This document shows, in pieces, positions 18,865-27,705 of a stretch of 64,000 nucleotides of DNA (the first letter of the stretch is position 1; each line of letters opens with the position of its first letter). The DNA comes from Litchfieldia alkalitelluris (GTDB taxonomy: Bacteria; Bacillota; Bacilli; Bacillales; Bacillaceae_L), in the NCBI RefSeq assembly GCF_002019645.1, contig NZ_KV917374.1:4298661-4362660 (forward strand), read 5' to 3'. The position numbers were made by a program, and so were the translations under genes. The notes under the pieces are model-generated. The model made no database searches. It saw only the letters and a list, made by a program, of their open reading frames with translations, and was not told the DNA's origin.

Positions 18865-19149
18865 ATGACTAAGAATTTATTTGATTTCCTAAAAGAAACA
18901 ATAGGTGAGATCGAAGATTTTAATGAGAATAACCTAGAAAGTCTAAGAGAAATAGTACGAAAAACGATTAAATTTTATCAAATGAAATCCTTTGAAGAAA
19001 CCGAAGAAACAGACAAAGGTAAAATTAGTTTTTTACATATTCACTCAATGGCCGAAGAAAACCTCTTAACTAAAATTGTGGAAATTGCTCTTAATTCGGA
19101 AAAGGATATTGAGTTTGCATATCAAGGTAATATTATAAGAAAATATTAA
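18865..19149 (+). CDS. hypothetical acidic protein
   Basis: A 94-residue soluble acidic protein, starting at ATG 18865 with AAAAGGAG just upstream. The longer frame upstream runs through the repeat and is rejected. Predicted mostly helical. It is followed by a terminator at 19171. No family recognised. Confidence 0.65.
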   Translation: MTKNLFDFLKETIGEIEDFNENNLESLREIVRKTIKFYQMKSFEETEETDKGKISFLHIHSMAEENLLTKIVEIALNSEKDIEFAYQGNIIRKY

Positions 19150-19170
19150 AACATATCATAATATATTATT

Positions 19171-19206
19171 AAAAAACCTCCATTTATTTTCAATGAGAGG
19201 TTTTTT
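19171..19206 (+). terminator. terminator
   Basis: AAAAAACCTC (19171-19180) / GAGGTTTTTT (19197-19206), a strong hairpin with T tract, after the gene ending at 19149. Confidence 0.85.
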
Positions 19207-19292
19207 CCATTTAATCTGACCCGCTCTCTATTTCATTAACAGCTGCGTTTAGTTCCATTTATGTAGTATTTAATGCTAAATTTTTGACATGC

Positions 19293-19436
19293 TTACTTAT
19301 CAAATTTACCTTCTGCAATTAGTGAGTTCAATTGGATGTATATACGACGTTCTTGCTCTGAATCCTTTGATTCAGACACTGTTGATAATTGATATAATTT
19401 CCGGTCAATCCAACTTTGTAATTTTTGCTTATCCAT
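19293..19436 (-). CDS. small conserved protein (47 aa), same family as the element gene at 56323
   Basis: ATG at 19436 after AAGGTGG encodes a 47-residue helical protein. It starts MDKQKLQSWID and ends with LNSLIAEGKFDK. The mobile element encodes a 53-residue relative with KQKLQRFID near the start and YYLSEGKFDE at the end, so the two share a conserved N-terminus, an RIY motif and an EGKFD C-terminus. This argues that both are real genes. Function unknown. Confidence 0.75.
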   Translation of the reverse strand: MDKQKLQSWIDRKLYQLSTVSESKDSEQERRIYIQLNSLIAEGKFDK

Positions 19437-19595
19437 ATATAACCACCTTACTTTCTATTAAATCTCCTACTGCTTTTATTAACAGCTTAGATACTTTTTA
19501 TACCATGACGATTAGGGAAAAATTATATTTTCTATATCCTCTAAAAAATATTCATTTTAGTTCATACCCTTTGTAAATCAGATCACTAACCTAAA

Positions 19596-19626
19596 AAAAC
19601 ATTACTTCTTCATGAGTAATGTTTTT
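19596..19626. terminator. bidirectional hairpin terminator
   Basis: AAAACATTACT (19596-19606) / AGTAATGTTTTT (19615-19626) with flanking A and T runs. Confidence 0.7.
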
Positions 19627-19824
19627 ATTCACATTTGAAAATAGCTATGTTTTATTGGGAAACGTTGTTTGGATTTGTACAGGATCTGACTGCTTGTGGA
19701 CGCCATTATGTGTTTCTATAAAAGCACCAGCAGAGAAAATATCACTGTCGTTTATTAATTATGTCGTTGAATAACTATCCGACTAGCCTGTGTAATAGAC
19801 TCTATTTGAATTTAAATACAAATC

Positions 19825-20290
19825 TTATCCACGTTCCTTTAGTATTAATCTTGCTGCTTTCTGCCCTGAAACAACAGCACCTTCCATGGTAGCAAAATGA
19901 GGTTGACGTGTATAATCTCCTGCTAAATATAAACCTTTTACCTCTGTTTTCTGATCTGGTCTCATCCAGTTATGATTAGGCTCAAGGCTATGAAAGTCTT
20001 CCGGGTGACTAACTAACCCTATAGTCTGTGATATACGGTTCAATATCCATCCCAAGTTTTTTCGCATCAGTAATCACTTCTTTTAAAATATCTTCTTTTT
20101 CCATAGCCAAGAATCTTTCTGGTGGGGTTAAGATAATTGAAAGCCGGCCAGGGACATGTTTGAATGTTGATCTGGATTGCTCCGCAAAACTAGCAAGTGA
20201 TGTTAAAGGGCCAAAGGTAGTTCGATCATATGGAAGCATTGGTTTTGCTATGTTCCAGCCGATAAATGGAATGGGAATGGTTAATCGTAT
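19825..20290 (-). pseudogene. C-terminal remnant of an FAD-dependent amine oxidase/phytoene desaturase-like protein
   Basis: Two frames together give the C-terminal part of a flavin amine oxidase-type protein. An upstream piece reads from about 20290 through TPPERFLAMEKED to about 20020. A downstream piece (to 19825) contains SLEPNHNWMRPDQ and GLYLAGDYTRQPHFATMEGAVVSGQKAA, the classic FAD-binding C-terminal motif. The frame changes near HPEDFHSL. The N-terminal two-thirds, including the Rossmann GxGxxG, is missing. Confidence 0.8.
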
Positions 20291-20314
20291 TCAAACAAAT
20301 CTTTAATCTGCTAT

Positions 20315-20345
20315 AGCTCTTGTTTTTACAAGAGCTTTTTATTTT
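20315..20345. terminator. bidirectional terminator
   Basis: AGCTCTTGT (20315-20323) / ACAAGAGCT (20328-20336) followed by TTTTATTTTTTT. Confidence 0.8.
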
Positions 20346-20448
20346 TTTATTTTTTAAATACATAGGTTGGTCGATTTAGCTAATAATAACTTTGTTTTAA
20401 AAATGGGCTCTTTCACAGCCAAAAACAAAATATTAGGAGGCAATACAT

Positions 20449-21375
20449 ATGTTTAACGGACAACAAGGTAATCAATTTTCTCAAGGTGGGTTCCAAGGAA
20501 ACGGAACATTTCAAAACCAAGGTAATCAAGGACAATTTTCTACACCTATTGGTGGTGGATCTCATATGATGATGCAACCAGGTTTCGCTGGGACAAATGC
20601 ACAAGAAGTTTCTCGTCAGAATGCTCAATCTGCTGGGAGTGGATCTAATGTACAGGGGGGATTCCAAGGAAATGGATTTAATCAATCTAATTTCCAAAAT
20701 CAAGGACAATTTTCTACACCTATTAGTGGTGGATCTCATATGATGATGCAACATGGGTTCGCTGGAACGAATGCACAGGAAGTCTCTCGCCAAAATGCTC
20801 AATCTACTGGGAGCGGATCTAATGTTCAAGGTGGATTCCAAGGAAATGGATTTGGTGGAGCTAATTTCCAAAGTCAAGGACAATTCTCAACTCCAATTGG
20901 TGGTGGAGCTCAAATGATGATGCAGCCAGGATTTGCTGGCACTAATGCACAAGAAGTTTCTCGTCAAAATGCTCAATCTGCGGGGAGTGGCTCTAATGTC
21001 CATGGTGGTTTCCAAGGGAATGGTCAAGGTGCTAGTTTCCAAAACCAAGGACAATTTTCTGCACCAATGGGCGGTGGGGCTCAAATGATGATGCAACCAG
21101 GTTTTGCTGGGACGAATGCACAAGAAGTGTCCCAACAAAATGCTCAATCCTCTCAAGGAGGTTCTAATGTCCAAGGTGGTTATCAAGCACAAAATGGATT
21201 CCAACAACAAAATGGATTTGTTGGTCAACAATTCTCAGGTGGCGATCAAGCAATGTTCCAACCAGGTTTTGCTGGCACAAATGCTCAGAATGTTGCACAA
21301 CAAAATTCACAATCCGCTCATAGTGGGATGAACGTTCAAGGTGGATTTGGAAACTTTGGTTCTCAGAATTTCTAA
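20449..21375 (+). CDS. repeat-expanded gamma-type small acid-soluble spore protein homologue
   Basis: A 308-residue protein rich in G, Q, N, S and F. Five units carry FAGTNAQEVSRQNAQS or a close variant, beginning at residues 46, 104, 162, 219 and 274, so the unit is 55-58 residues. This matches the core of gamma-type SASPs (SspE: FASETNAQQVRKQNQQS), which store amino acids in spores. Known SspE proteins are about 80-100 residues with two repeats, so this one is much longer. The linkers contain GGFQGNGF and MMMQPGF. The GPR protease site TEFASE of SspE is replaced by QPGFAGT. AGGAGG precedes ATG. No lysine is present in the repeats. Confidence 0.75.
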   Translation: MFNGQQGNQFSQGGFQGNGTFQNQGNQGQFSTPIGGGSHMMMQPGFAGTNAQEVSRQNAQSAGSGSNVQGGFQGNGFNQSNFQNQGQFSTPISGGSHMMMQHGFAGTNAQEVSRQNAQSTGSGSNVQGGFQGNGFGGANFQSQGQFSTPIGGGAQMMMQPGFAGTNAQEVSRQNAQSAGSGSNVHGGFQGNGQGASFQNQGQFSAPMGGGAQMMMQPGFAGTNAQEVSQQNAQSSQGGSNVQGGYQAQNGFQQQNGFVGQQFSGGDQAMFQPGFAGTNAQNVAQQNSQSAHSGMNVQGGFGNFGSQNF

Positions 21376-21400
21376 TCGCGTATATTTTAACAGGTAAAAA

Positions 21401-21445
21401 AAATTCAAAAAAAGCCCCTAATAAATAGGGTCTTTTTTTGAATTT
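21401..21445 (+). terminator. terminator of the SASP-like gene
   Basis: AAATTCAAAAAAAG and CCCTA pair with TAGGG and CTTTTTTTGAATTT around a short loop: a strong hairpin with T tract. Confidence 0.85.
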
Positions 21446-21705
21446 ACAAATTAGTAGATCTTTTAACTTTGTAAGACTAATTCTAATTCAGGATTTCCTT
21501 AACCCCATTTTAACCCGCAACGGTTAAGGCGTTACCCATCCTGATGATGACACGTGGCTGATTTGTTATAGCTCTAACATCACTTAATATTCTCTTTGAG
21601 CTTGAGGCAATTCACTCCATGACCAAAGCCATTTTTTACATAGGTTTCTCAGAAAAGATACGTTAATAATAAGAAGGCAGAATATCAAAATTAGGAGAAA
21701 CTATA
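21446..21705. other. intergenic region without recognised gene
   Basis: No ORF with ribosome site, no hairpin of note. A GC-richer patch at 21515-21560 may be gene debris but was not identified. Confidence 0.4.
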
Positions 21706-22440
21706 ATGCATAAAGCTCTTATTAACAATGAAAGCATAGCCTATGAGGATCATGGTTCGGGTACTCCCTTACTTTTAATACATCCACCAGGTATGGGCCA
21801 AAAGGTGTTTTATGAACAGTCATCTTTAGCCAATCACTTCCGATTAATTATTCCTGACCTTGCAGGTCAAGGTGACAGTTCCTATAATGGCAATTCAGAG
21901 ATTTCAATAAGGCGTTTTAGTATGGATCTCATTGCATTATTGGATTATCTTAATATAAAATCCGCTGTTATATTTGGCTTTCAGCAGGAGGAACAGTTGC
22001 TCAATACTTAGCTATTCACTTTAAACAACGTGTTCTAGCACTTATATTGTCTGGTGGTTATACTATTGTTGGGAATCCTGGCTGTTGAGAGAAATAAACA
22101 CTTTTTAGCAAAGGTACTTGCTTATAGTCATACAAAAGATAAAAACTACAGAAAAATACTTAAAGATCATATGATTAAGTCCAATACCATGGTTTGGTCT
22201 AAGTATTATTTAGAGTCTTTATTGTTTGACTGCAAGAAAGATATAAAGGATTTAAGTATTCAGACACTCCTTATGTATGGTAGTAAATCAGATCATATTA
22301 ATACTTATTTAAAATTTTATCAAAACAATCTTCCAAATAGTGATATATACGTTGTGCAAGGAGAAAGTCACCAATTACCGACAAGACAACCAAGTTATAT
22401 TTATCAAATGCTAGCAGGTTTTATCTTAAACAAAACTTAA
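21706..22440 (+). pseudogene. frameshifted alpha/beta hydrolase
   Basis: The N-terminal part (21706-21980) reads GSGTPLLLIHPPGMGQKVF and IIPDLAGQGDSS, a normal alpha/beta hydrolase start. At the nucleophile elbow the reading frame shifts: GFSAGGTVAQYLA is found in the next frame at about 21982-22030. A second shift near 22078 leads to the C-terminal part with LLMYGSKSDHI and the terminal histidine in GESHQLP. At least two indels inactivate it. Confidence 0.85.
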
Positions 22441-22442
22441 AT

Positions 22443-22472
22443 AACCTTTGGAGACCAAGTCCTCCAAAGGTT
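22443..22472. terminator. bidirectional terminator
   Basis: AACCTTTGGAG (22443-22453) / CTCCAAAGGTT (22462-22472) followed by ATTTGTTT; it separates convergent genes. Confidence 0.85.
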
Positions 22473-22492
22473 ATTTGTTTATAAAACCTAAC

Positions 22493-23461
22493 TTACACCC
22501 ACCACATTTGAGACGGTGACTCTTCAATTAGTACAGTTTTTAAATTTGTGACTGCTCTATTAAAGCCTTCATTAATAGACATGATTGGATCTTCATGCTC
22601 AATACTTACTACATAATCATAACCATATGTACGTAATGCACTCATCATATCAGACCATTCCTTTAAATCATGCCCACATCCTACTGAACGGAACGACCAA
22701 GCTCTTGTACGAACCTCTCCATATGGCTGCATATCTGTTAATCCATACATATTTACATTTTCTTGATCGATATATGTATCTTTTGCATGGAAGTGATGGA
22801 TTGCATTTTCTTTTGCTAAAATTTTAATGGCTGCAACTGGGTCAATTCCTTGCCACCATAAATGACTTGGATCCAAGTTAGCACCAATGCTATCACATGT
22901 TTCTTCACGTAATTTCAACAATGTATACGGTGTATGAACTAAAAATCCGCCATGTAGCTCTAAACCGATTTTAACGTTAAGATTTTTAGCATATTGGCCT
23001 ACTTCCTTCCAATATGGTATCAGCTTTTGTTCCCATTGCCATTTAAGCACATCTCCATATTCATTTGGCCAAGGTGTAACAGGCCAGTTTGGGTATTTTG
23101 CACCTTCATGATCTCCAGCTGTGCCAGAAAAACAATTTACAACAGGTACGTCCATTAAGGAAGCTAACTTTATCGTTTTTAAAAGAGTTTCATGGGACTG
23201 TTTTGCAAACCCTTCCTCTGGGGAAATCGGATTTCCATGACAGCTAAATGCACTGATGATTAAATCACGTTCTTTTATCTTTTTTAGATATTCTTCACGT
23301 AAGCCTTCGTTTTCTAAAAGACCATCTAAATCACAATGGTTGTTTCCAGGATAACAGCCTGTTCCGATTTCAACTGCATGAAGGCCAGCAGCATGCACTG
23401 TATCTAACATTTCTTCAAATGCTTTATCAGCAAATAGTACTGTAAATACACCAAGTTTCAT
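22493..23461 (-). CDS. sugar phosphate isomerase/epimerase (xylose isomerase-like TIM barrel)
   Basis: A 322-residue AP-endonuclease-2 family TIM barrel. Visible metal-site residues lie in GLELHGGF (Glu, His), NLDPSHLWWQGIDP (Asp, His), HFHAKDTY (His, Asp) and SIEHEDP (Glu). Such enzymes isomerise or epimerise sugars or keto-sugars. AGAGGAG precedes the ATG. It is the last gene of a three-gene cluster (ThuA, oxidoreductase, isomerase). Confidence 0.9.
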   Translation of the reverse strand: MKLGVFTVLFADKAFEEMLDTVHAAGLHAVEIGTGCYPGNNHCDLDGLLENEGLREEYLKKIKERDLIISAFSCHGNPISPEEGFAKQSHETLLKTIKLASLMDVPVVNCFSGTAGDHEGAKYPNWPVTPWPNEYGDVLKWQWEQKLIPYWKEVGQYAKNLNVKIGLELHGGFLVHTPYTLLKLREETCDSIGANLDPSHLWWQGIDPVAAIKILAKENAIHHFHAKDTYIDQENVNMYGLTDMQPYGEVRTRAWSFRSVGCGHDLKEWSDMMSALRTYGYDYVVSIEHEDPIMSINEGFNRAVTNLKTVLIEESPSQMWWV

Positions 23462-23518
23462 TGTATTTCTCCTCTCTTTATTGGGTTTGAAGACCCTAAA
23501 TTTGGGTCTCGTTGCCTG

Positions 23519-24544
23519 TTATACACTCGTAATTTGTTTTGTTTCCTTTGATTTTAAAGCAGCTAAAATTACTGCTAATGACTTCTTTCCTTCTTCTCCA
23601 TTAATTAATGGTTCTTTATCATTTAACACACAATCAACGAACTTTTCAATTACATGAGAATTATTTTGACCACCTTCAGCATTAGATTGAATTTGACCAA
23701 GCTCATAATTCACTACTTCACCTGTTGCATACTGTACAATAAGTGAATACGTTGGATTGTCTTCTAATCGAAGAATTGCTTTTTCACCATAAATAATCGT
23801 TGAATTGTCCTCTTTACTTACGTAAGCCCAACTCGCAGCAAGTGTTCCAATGATTCCGCTTTCGGTTTTTAGAACGCACACTGCATTGTCATCAACATCT
23901 GCAAAGTCTTTTGCACTTGTCTCCACAAATGCTCCAACCTCAACTATCTCTTCACCAAGAACATATCTTAATAAATCTGTCTTGTGAACCCCTAAATCTC
24001 CCATTGCTCCTATAAAAGCTTTCTCCTTGTTAAAGAACCAGCTTTCCTTGCCATCAACACTCCAGCCTTCAGGACCACCATGGCCAAATGCAGTGCGGAA
24101 GCTATAAATTTTTCCTATTTCCCCACTTTCGATCAGCTGTCTTGCTTTTTGATGAGATTTCACAAATCGTTGGTTGTGAGCAATCATTAATTTCTTTCCG
24201 CTTTTTTCAGCAGCAGCAATCATAGCATCTGCTTCTTCATTAGAAGTAGCCATTGGCTTTTCACATAAAACATGGACACCTGCTTCTAATGCTGCGATTG
24301 AAATCGGGGCATGTAAATAGTTAGGTGTACACACACTCACTGCATCAACTTCTCCGCTTGAAAGAAGTTCTTGATATTTTGTATACGCTTTTACAGAGTA
24401 TTTTTCTGCAACCATTTTTACACGTTCTTCGTTACTATCACAAACTGCAACAATTTCAACATTTGGATTAAATGCATACTCTGGTAGATGTCTATGTTGT
24501 GCTATACTTCCACATCCAACAACACCAACTTTTAATTTTTTCAT
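23519..24544 (-). CDS. Gfo/Idh/MocA family NAD(P)-dependent oxidoreductase
   Basis: A 341-residue enzyme with an N-terminal Rossmann fold (GVVGCGSIAQHRHLPEY), the family motif CEKPMA near residue 95 and a GFO_IDH_MocA C-terminal domain. It oxidises or reduces sugars or inositols using NAD(P). An upstream GTG at 24559 opens the frame, but the ATG at 24544 has GGAGG at the correct distance. It belongs to the ThuA cluster; with ThuA, a 3-keto-sugar route is possible (inference). Confidence 0.92.
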   Translation of the reverse strand: MKKLKVGVVGCGSIAQHRHLPEYAFNPNVEIVAVCDSNEERVKMVAEKYSVKAYTKYQELLSSGEVDAVSVCTPNYLHAPISIAALEAGVHVLCEKPMATSNEEADAMIAAAEKSGKKLMIAHNQRFVKSHQKARQLIESGEIGKIYSFRTAFGHGGPEGWSVDGKESWFFNKEKAFIGAMGDLGVHKTDLLRYVLGEEIVEVGAFVETSAKDFADVDDNAVCVLKTESGIIGTLAASWAYVSKEDNSTIIYGEKAILRLEDNPTYSLIVQYATGEVVNYELGQIQSNAEGGQNNSHVIEKFVDCVLNDKEPLINGEEGKKSLAVILAALKSKETKQITSV

Positions 24545-24567
24545 CAATTCATCCTCCACATCCCTTA

Positions 24568-25290
24568 TTATTTAACTGCTAATTTCTCAAGTGGTTGAGC
24601 GTTTCCATATAAAGGTCTCTTGCGATCAACAGGTGAAGCCCACTTTACTGCATTAATAATAACTTGTTGAATTTCTTTATTATGGTAGGTTGGATACGTT
24701 TCATGTCCTGGGCGGAAGTAAAACACCTTCCCATTTCCTCTTGCATACGTACAACCACTACGGAATACTTCTCCACCTTCGAACCAACTTGTAAAAATAA
24801 GCTCATCAGGTGCTGGAATATCAAAATGTTCACCGTACATTTCTTCTTTTTCTAATTCGATAAATTCCCCGACACCTTCAACAATTGGATGACTTGGTGC
24901 AACAACCCACAGACGTTCTTTTTCATCCGCTTCACGCCACTTTAAATCACAACTAGTTCCCATTAACACTTTAAAAATCTTCGAAAAATGACCTGAATGT
25001 AGAACAATTAACCCCATTCCATCTAACACTCGTTGTTGTACCTTTTGCACTACTTCATCTTTCACTTCATCATGTGCTAAATGGCCCCACCATATCAAGA
25101 CATCTGTATTTGCAAGAACTTCATTTGTTAATCCATGTTCAGGCTCATCTAAAGTAGCTGTTTTTGTGTCTATCCCTACTTCACTTAAAAATCCTGCGAT
25201 TGCTCCATGAATCCCGCTTGGATAAATTTCACTAACAACAGGATTTTTTTGTTCATGTCGATTTTCATTCCAAACTGTTACTTTTACCAC
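24568..25290 (-). CDS. ThuA-domain protein (trehalose-utilisation family)
   Basis: A 240-residue ThuA-fold protein, glutamine amidotransferase-like, with [25 protein letters not shown] and [18 protein letters not shown] segments. The frame extends to 25401, but the upstream part is not ThuA-like and has no ribosome site. The GTG at 25290 follows AAGGAG by eight bases and gives the expected family length. ThuA proteins act with Gfo/Idh enzymes on 3-keto-disaccharides in rhizobia; the same role here is inferred. Confidence 0.88.
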   Translation of the reverse strand: MVKVTVWNENRHEQKNPVVSEIYPSGIHGAIAGFLSEVGIDTKTATLDEPEHGLTNEVLANTDVLIWWGHLAHDEVKDEVVQKVQQRVLDGMGLIVLHSGHFSKIFKVLMGTSCDLKWREADEKERLWVVAPSHPIVEGVGEFIELEKEEMYGEHFDIPAPDELIFTSWFEGGEVFRSGCTYARGNGKVFYFRPGHETYPTYHNKEIQQVIINAVKWASPVDRKRPLYGNAQPLEKLAVK

Positions 25291-25486
25291 TACAACCACT
25301 CCTTCAATCTTTATGTATTCATTATAAAAAAACGGTAAAAAAATCGATATGCTCAATATTGTCGTGTTTTTATCCAAAAGTGTCTTCCATATTATTACCA
25401 AACTTTATTTAATCATAAAATAAAGATAAAATTTGTACACTTTATATTTCCAAAAATGATATTCTTAAAGAGGAGGTGGCGCCGTC

Positions 25487-26404
25487 ATGGATATAGAAGA
25501 GAACATTCAACATACATATGATGATCCTGTAAATGAAGAAGTAATCTACCAAAACCCTTTACTTTTTCTTAAAATCTGGGAAATTAGCTCGGAGGTAGAT
25601 TACTTTGATACACTAGAAAAATGGCCTTGGCATTTTCATAAAGAAGTTGAATTTCTTGCCGTCATTGAAGGTCATCTAGGGGTTCAAAGTAAGCAGGATT
25701 ATACGATACTCGGGCCAGGTGATGTCATGATTTTAGGAGCCTCGCAGCCACACCGAACACATAAACCATTTCAAGATAATCTCCGTTATGTTGTATTCCA
25801 GGTTGATCTGGTCAGACATTTTGATGAAAGTACAATGCCTTATTTGTATTCTTTCTCTGAATTAACCAGGCCACTTGATGAATTGAACTATATTTTCAAA
25901 GAAAATCAAAATTCACGAAAAGAAGCTAATTCTCTCATTGTTGATATTTATACAGAATCACAAACACAGCAAAAAGGATATGAAATGGCGATTAGTTATT
26001 CAATCAGAAAACTAATGCTATTATTATTACGAAATGATACGAGAAATCTTTTGAATTATACAGATGAGACAGACTTATCTCGCTTAAAACCGGTATTAAA
26101 CTATATTGATTCACATTTGACTGATAAAATTTATGTAGAAGAGGTTAGTGCATTAGTTAACTTAAGCTATCATTATTTTATTCGATATTTTAAAAAGGTC
26201 ATGGGATTATCATTCCTTGACTATGTTAATTACAAACGAATTAAAAAATCTGAGTTATTATTACTAACGAGTAAACTAAGTATCATGGAAGTAGGTTATG
26301 AGGTAGGAATATCTAATATGGCCCAATTTTATAAGCTTTTCAAACGACATAATCAATGTTCTCCGAAAGAATTTAAAGAGCGGATGCAAAATGAAGTGGT
26401 TTAA
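25487..26404 (+). CDS. AraC-family transcriptional regulator with cupin sensor domain
   Basis: A 305-residue protein. The N-terminal cupin has WPWHFHKEVEFLAVIEG and LGPGDVMILGASQPHR; the C-terminal double helix-turn-helix has VNLSYHYFIRYFKKVMGLSF and SIMEVGYEVGISNMAQFYKLF. GAGGAGG lies ten bases before the ATG. It is divergent from the ThuA cluster and is the likely regulator of it, acting at the 196-bp intergenic region. Confidence 0.92.
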   Translation: MDIEENIQHTYDDPVNEEVIYQNPLLFLKIWEISSEVDYFDTLEKWPWHFHKEVEFLAVIEGHLGVQSKQDYTILGPGDVMILGASQPHRTHKPFQDNLRYVVFQVDLVRHFDESTMPYLYSFSELTRPLDELNYIFKENQNSRKEANSLIVDIYTESQTQQKGYEMAISYSIRKLMLLLLRNDTRNLLNYTDETDLSRLKPVLNYIDSHLTDKIYVEEVSALVNLSYHYFIRYFKKVMGLSFLDYVNYKRIKKSELLLLTSKLSIMEVGYEVGISNMAQFYKLFKRHNQCSPKEFKERMQNEVV

Positions 26405-26406
26405 GA

Positions 26407-26430
26407 AAATGCCTCGCATGTGAGGCATTT
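26407..26430. terminator. terminator after AraC regulator
   Basis: AAATGCCTC (26407-26415) / GAGGCATTT (26422-26430) followed by CTCTTTG; shared by the convergent LysM gene. Confidence 0.8.
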
Positions 26431-26447
26431 CTCTTTGATAAGTCAGT

Positions 26448-27227
26448 TTAAAATGATGTGATTAATGCTCCATTTTTATGTACAACTGTCATTAATTCAC
26501 CTGATTTATTTTGAAAAGTTGAGGATTGCCCATACGGTACTTTTAATGTAAAAAGCTTACCTTGTTGGTCGAATTCCACTGTAAAGTGATCAGCAGCACC
26601 TACAACTTTCACTTCAGAAATGCGATATTCACCTGAAATTCGAAGGGTTTGTCCAATGAGAACCATTTCCTTCATTAAATTGTTCTCTTTTTTTAACTGT
26701 TCAACAGAGACATCAAACCGGTCTGCAATCCCCCATAAAGTATCTCCTGGATAAACAGTATACAGTTCTTCTTCATGTAAGTTTTCCTTTTGAATGATTA
26801 CTTCTTGCCCAATCATAAGAAGGTCAGAGTTCATTTGATTTAACTTTTTAAATTCACTCACTGTTATTTCATGTTTTTTTGCTAGGGCATATTGTGTGTC
26901 TCCCTTTTTCACCTTGTAAATCTCTCTGTCATTTATAATAGGTAATAAGAGTTTCTCCCCTATTATAATTTTATCGGAGTCTAGATTATTCACTTCTTTT
27001 ATATGTTCAATTTTTACTTGATACGTCTTTGATAAACTATACAACGAATCATTTGGTTTCACTGTATATTCAGTATAATTATTTGCTCCTGCTTTACCGT
27101 TTAACAATAAAAGTGCGGTTATCGCTCCCGCTATTGTAGTAGCCGCAAGTTTTTGATTTCTAGCCCTGATTTTTTCTTTTCTAGCTCTTGCTATTCGGTA
27201 TTTTCTCTTTGTTGTAATCGTATTCAA
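26448..27227 (-). CDS. LysM-repeat cell-wall or spore protein
   Basis: A 259-residue protein. A highly basic N-terminus (KRKYRIARARKEKIRARNQK) is followed by one hydrophobic helix at about residues 28-46, then three LysM domains starting YTVKPNDSLYSLSK, YKVKKGDTQYALAK and YTVYPGDTLWGIAD. The last 60 residues are a small beta domain. LysM binds peptidoglycan or spore cortex. Start TTG at 27227 after GGGGGAAG. No catalytic domain is seen. Confidence 0.88.
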   Translation of the reverse strand: MNTITTKRKYRIARARKEKIRARNQKLAATTIAGAITALLLLNGKAGANNYTEYTVKPNDSLYSLSKTYQVKIEHIKEVNNLDSDKIIIGEKLLLPIINDREIYKVKKGDTQYALAKKHEITVSEFKKLNQMNSDLLMIGQEVIIQKENLHEEELYTVYPGDTLWGIADRFDVSVEQLKKENNLMKEMVLIGQTLRISGEYRISEVKVVGAADHFTVEFDQQGKLFTLKVPYGQSSTFQNKSGELMTVVHKNGALITSF

Positions 27228-27418
27228 TTTTCATCTTCCCCCAGAAGTTCAATAGATAATATAATCTTTATAATTTACGAAGGGGTAAAGAAGTTTTTGG
27301 GGGTTATTCTAAAAAATTCCTATGAACCCTATTTATGGGTTCAATAACGTAATTTAGTTAATCATGTGTTTTTACACCGTCTAGCTTTTCTCATTGTTTC
27401 TATAGTATTAAACTATTT

Positions 27419-27559
27419 TCATACTTTCTTATAAACGTACTCTTTATACTTCACAAATTTATGCTTTTTATAGAATTCTTCGGCAACTATATTTCCAACC
27501 CAGTAGTCTAAGTCTACCAACCAGATATCTTTCTTCCAGACTTTATAAATATACTCCAT
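27419..27559 (-). pseudogene. C-terminal fragment of a GNAT acetyltransferase
   Basis: A 46-codon frame reads WLVDLDYWVGNIVAEEFYK and then HKFVKYKEYVYKK, the typical N-x-x-A-x-x-FYxKxxF end of a GNAT acetyltransferase. The acetyl-CoA binding part is missing and there is no ribosome site, so it is a remnant. Confidence 0.6.
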
Positions 27560-27674
27560 TTATTAATTTCCATAACCTTTTTTTCTTTTGTTTTCTAAAA
27601 TACTTATTTGATTTACATAGTTATTTCCTTTTTTATTATGTTATGTTTCACATTTATCCAATTTCAAATAAAAA

Positions 27675-27692
27675 AACGCTATCACTAGCGTT
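27675..27692. terminator. terminator of the CBO0543 gene
   Basis: AACGCTA / TAGCGTT hairpin flanked by A6 and A7 runs, giving U tracts on the minus strand. Confidence 0.75.
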
Positions 27693-27705
27693 CAAAAAAA
27701 TGCTC

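Noticed and set aside
19645-19767. Possible remnant of a germination-type (GerPF-like) gene on the minus strand
   Set aside because: About 35 open codons with GAFIETHNGV, but no start and too weak a match to name.
20413-21231. Minus-strand ORFs with long serine/threonine-rich frames
   Set aside because: They are shadows of the repetitive SASP-like gene on the plus strand.
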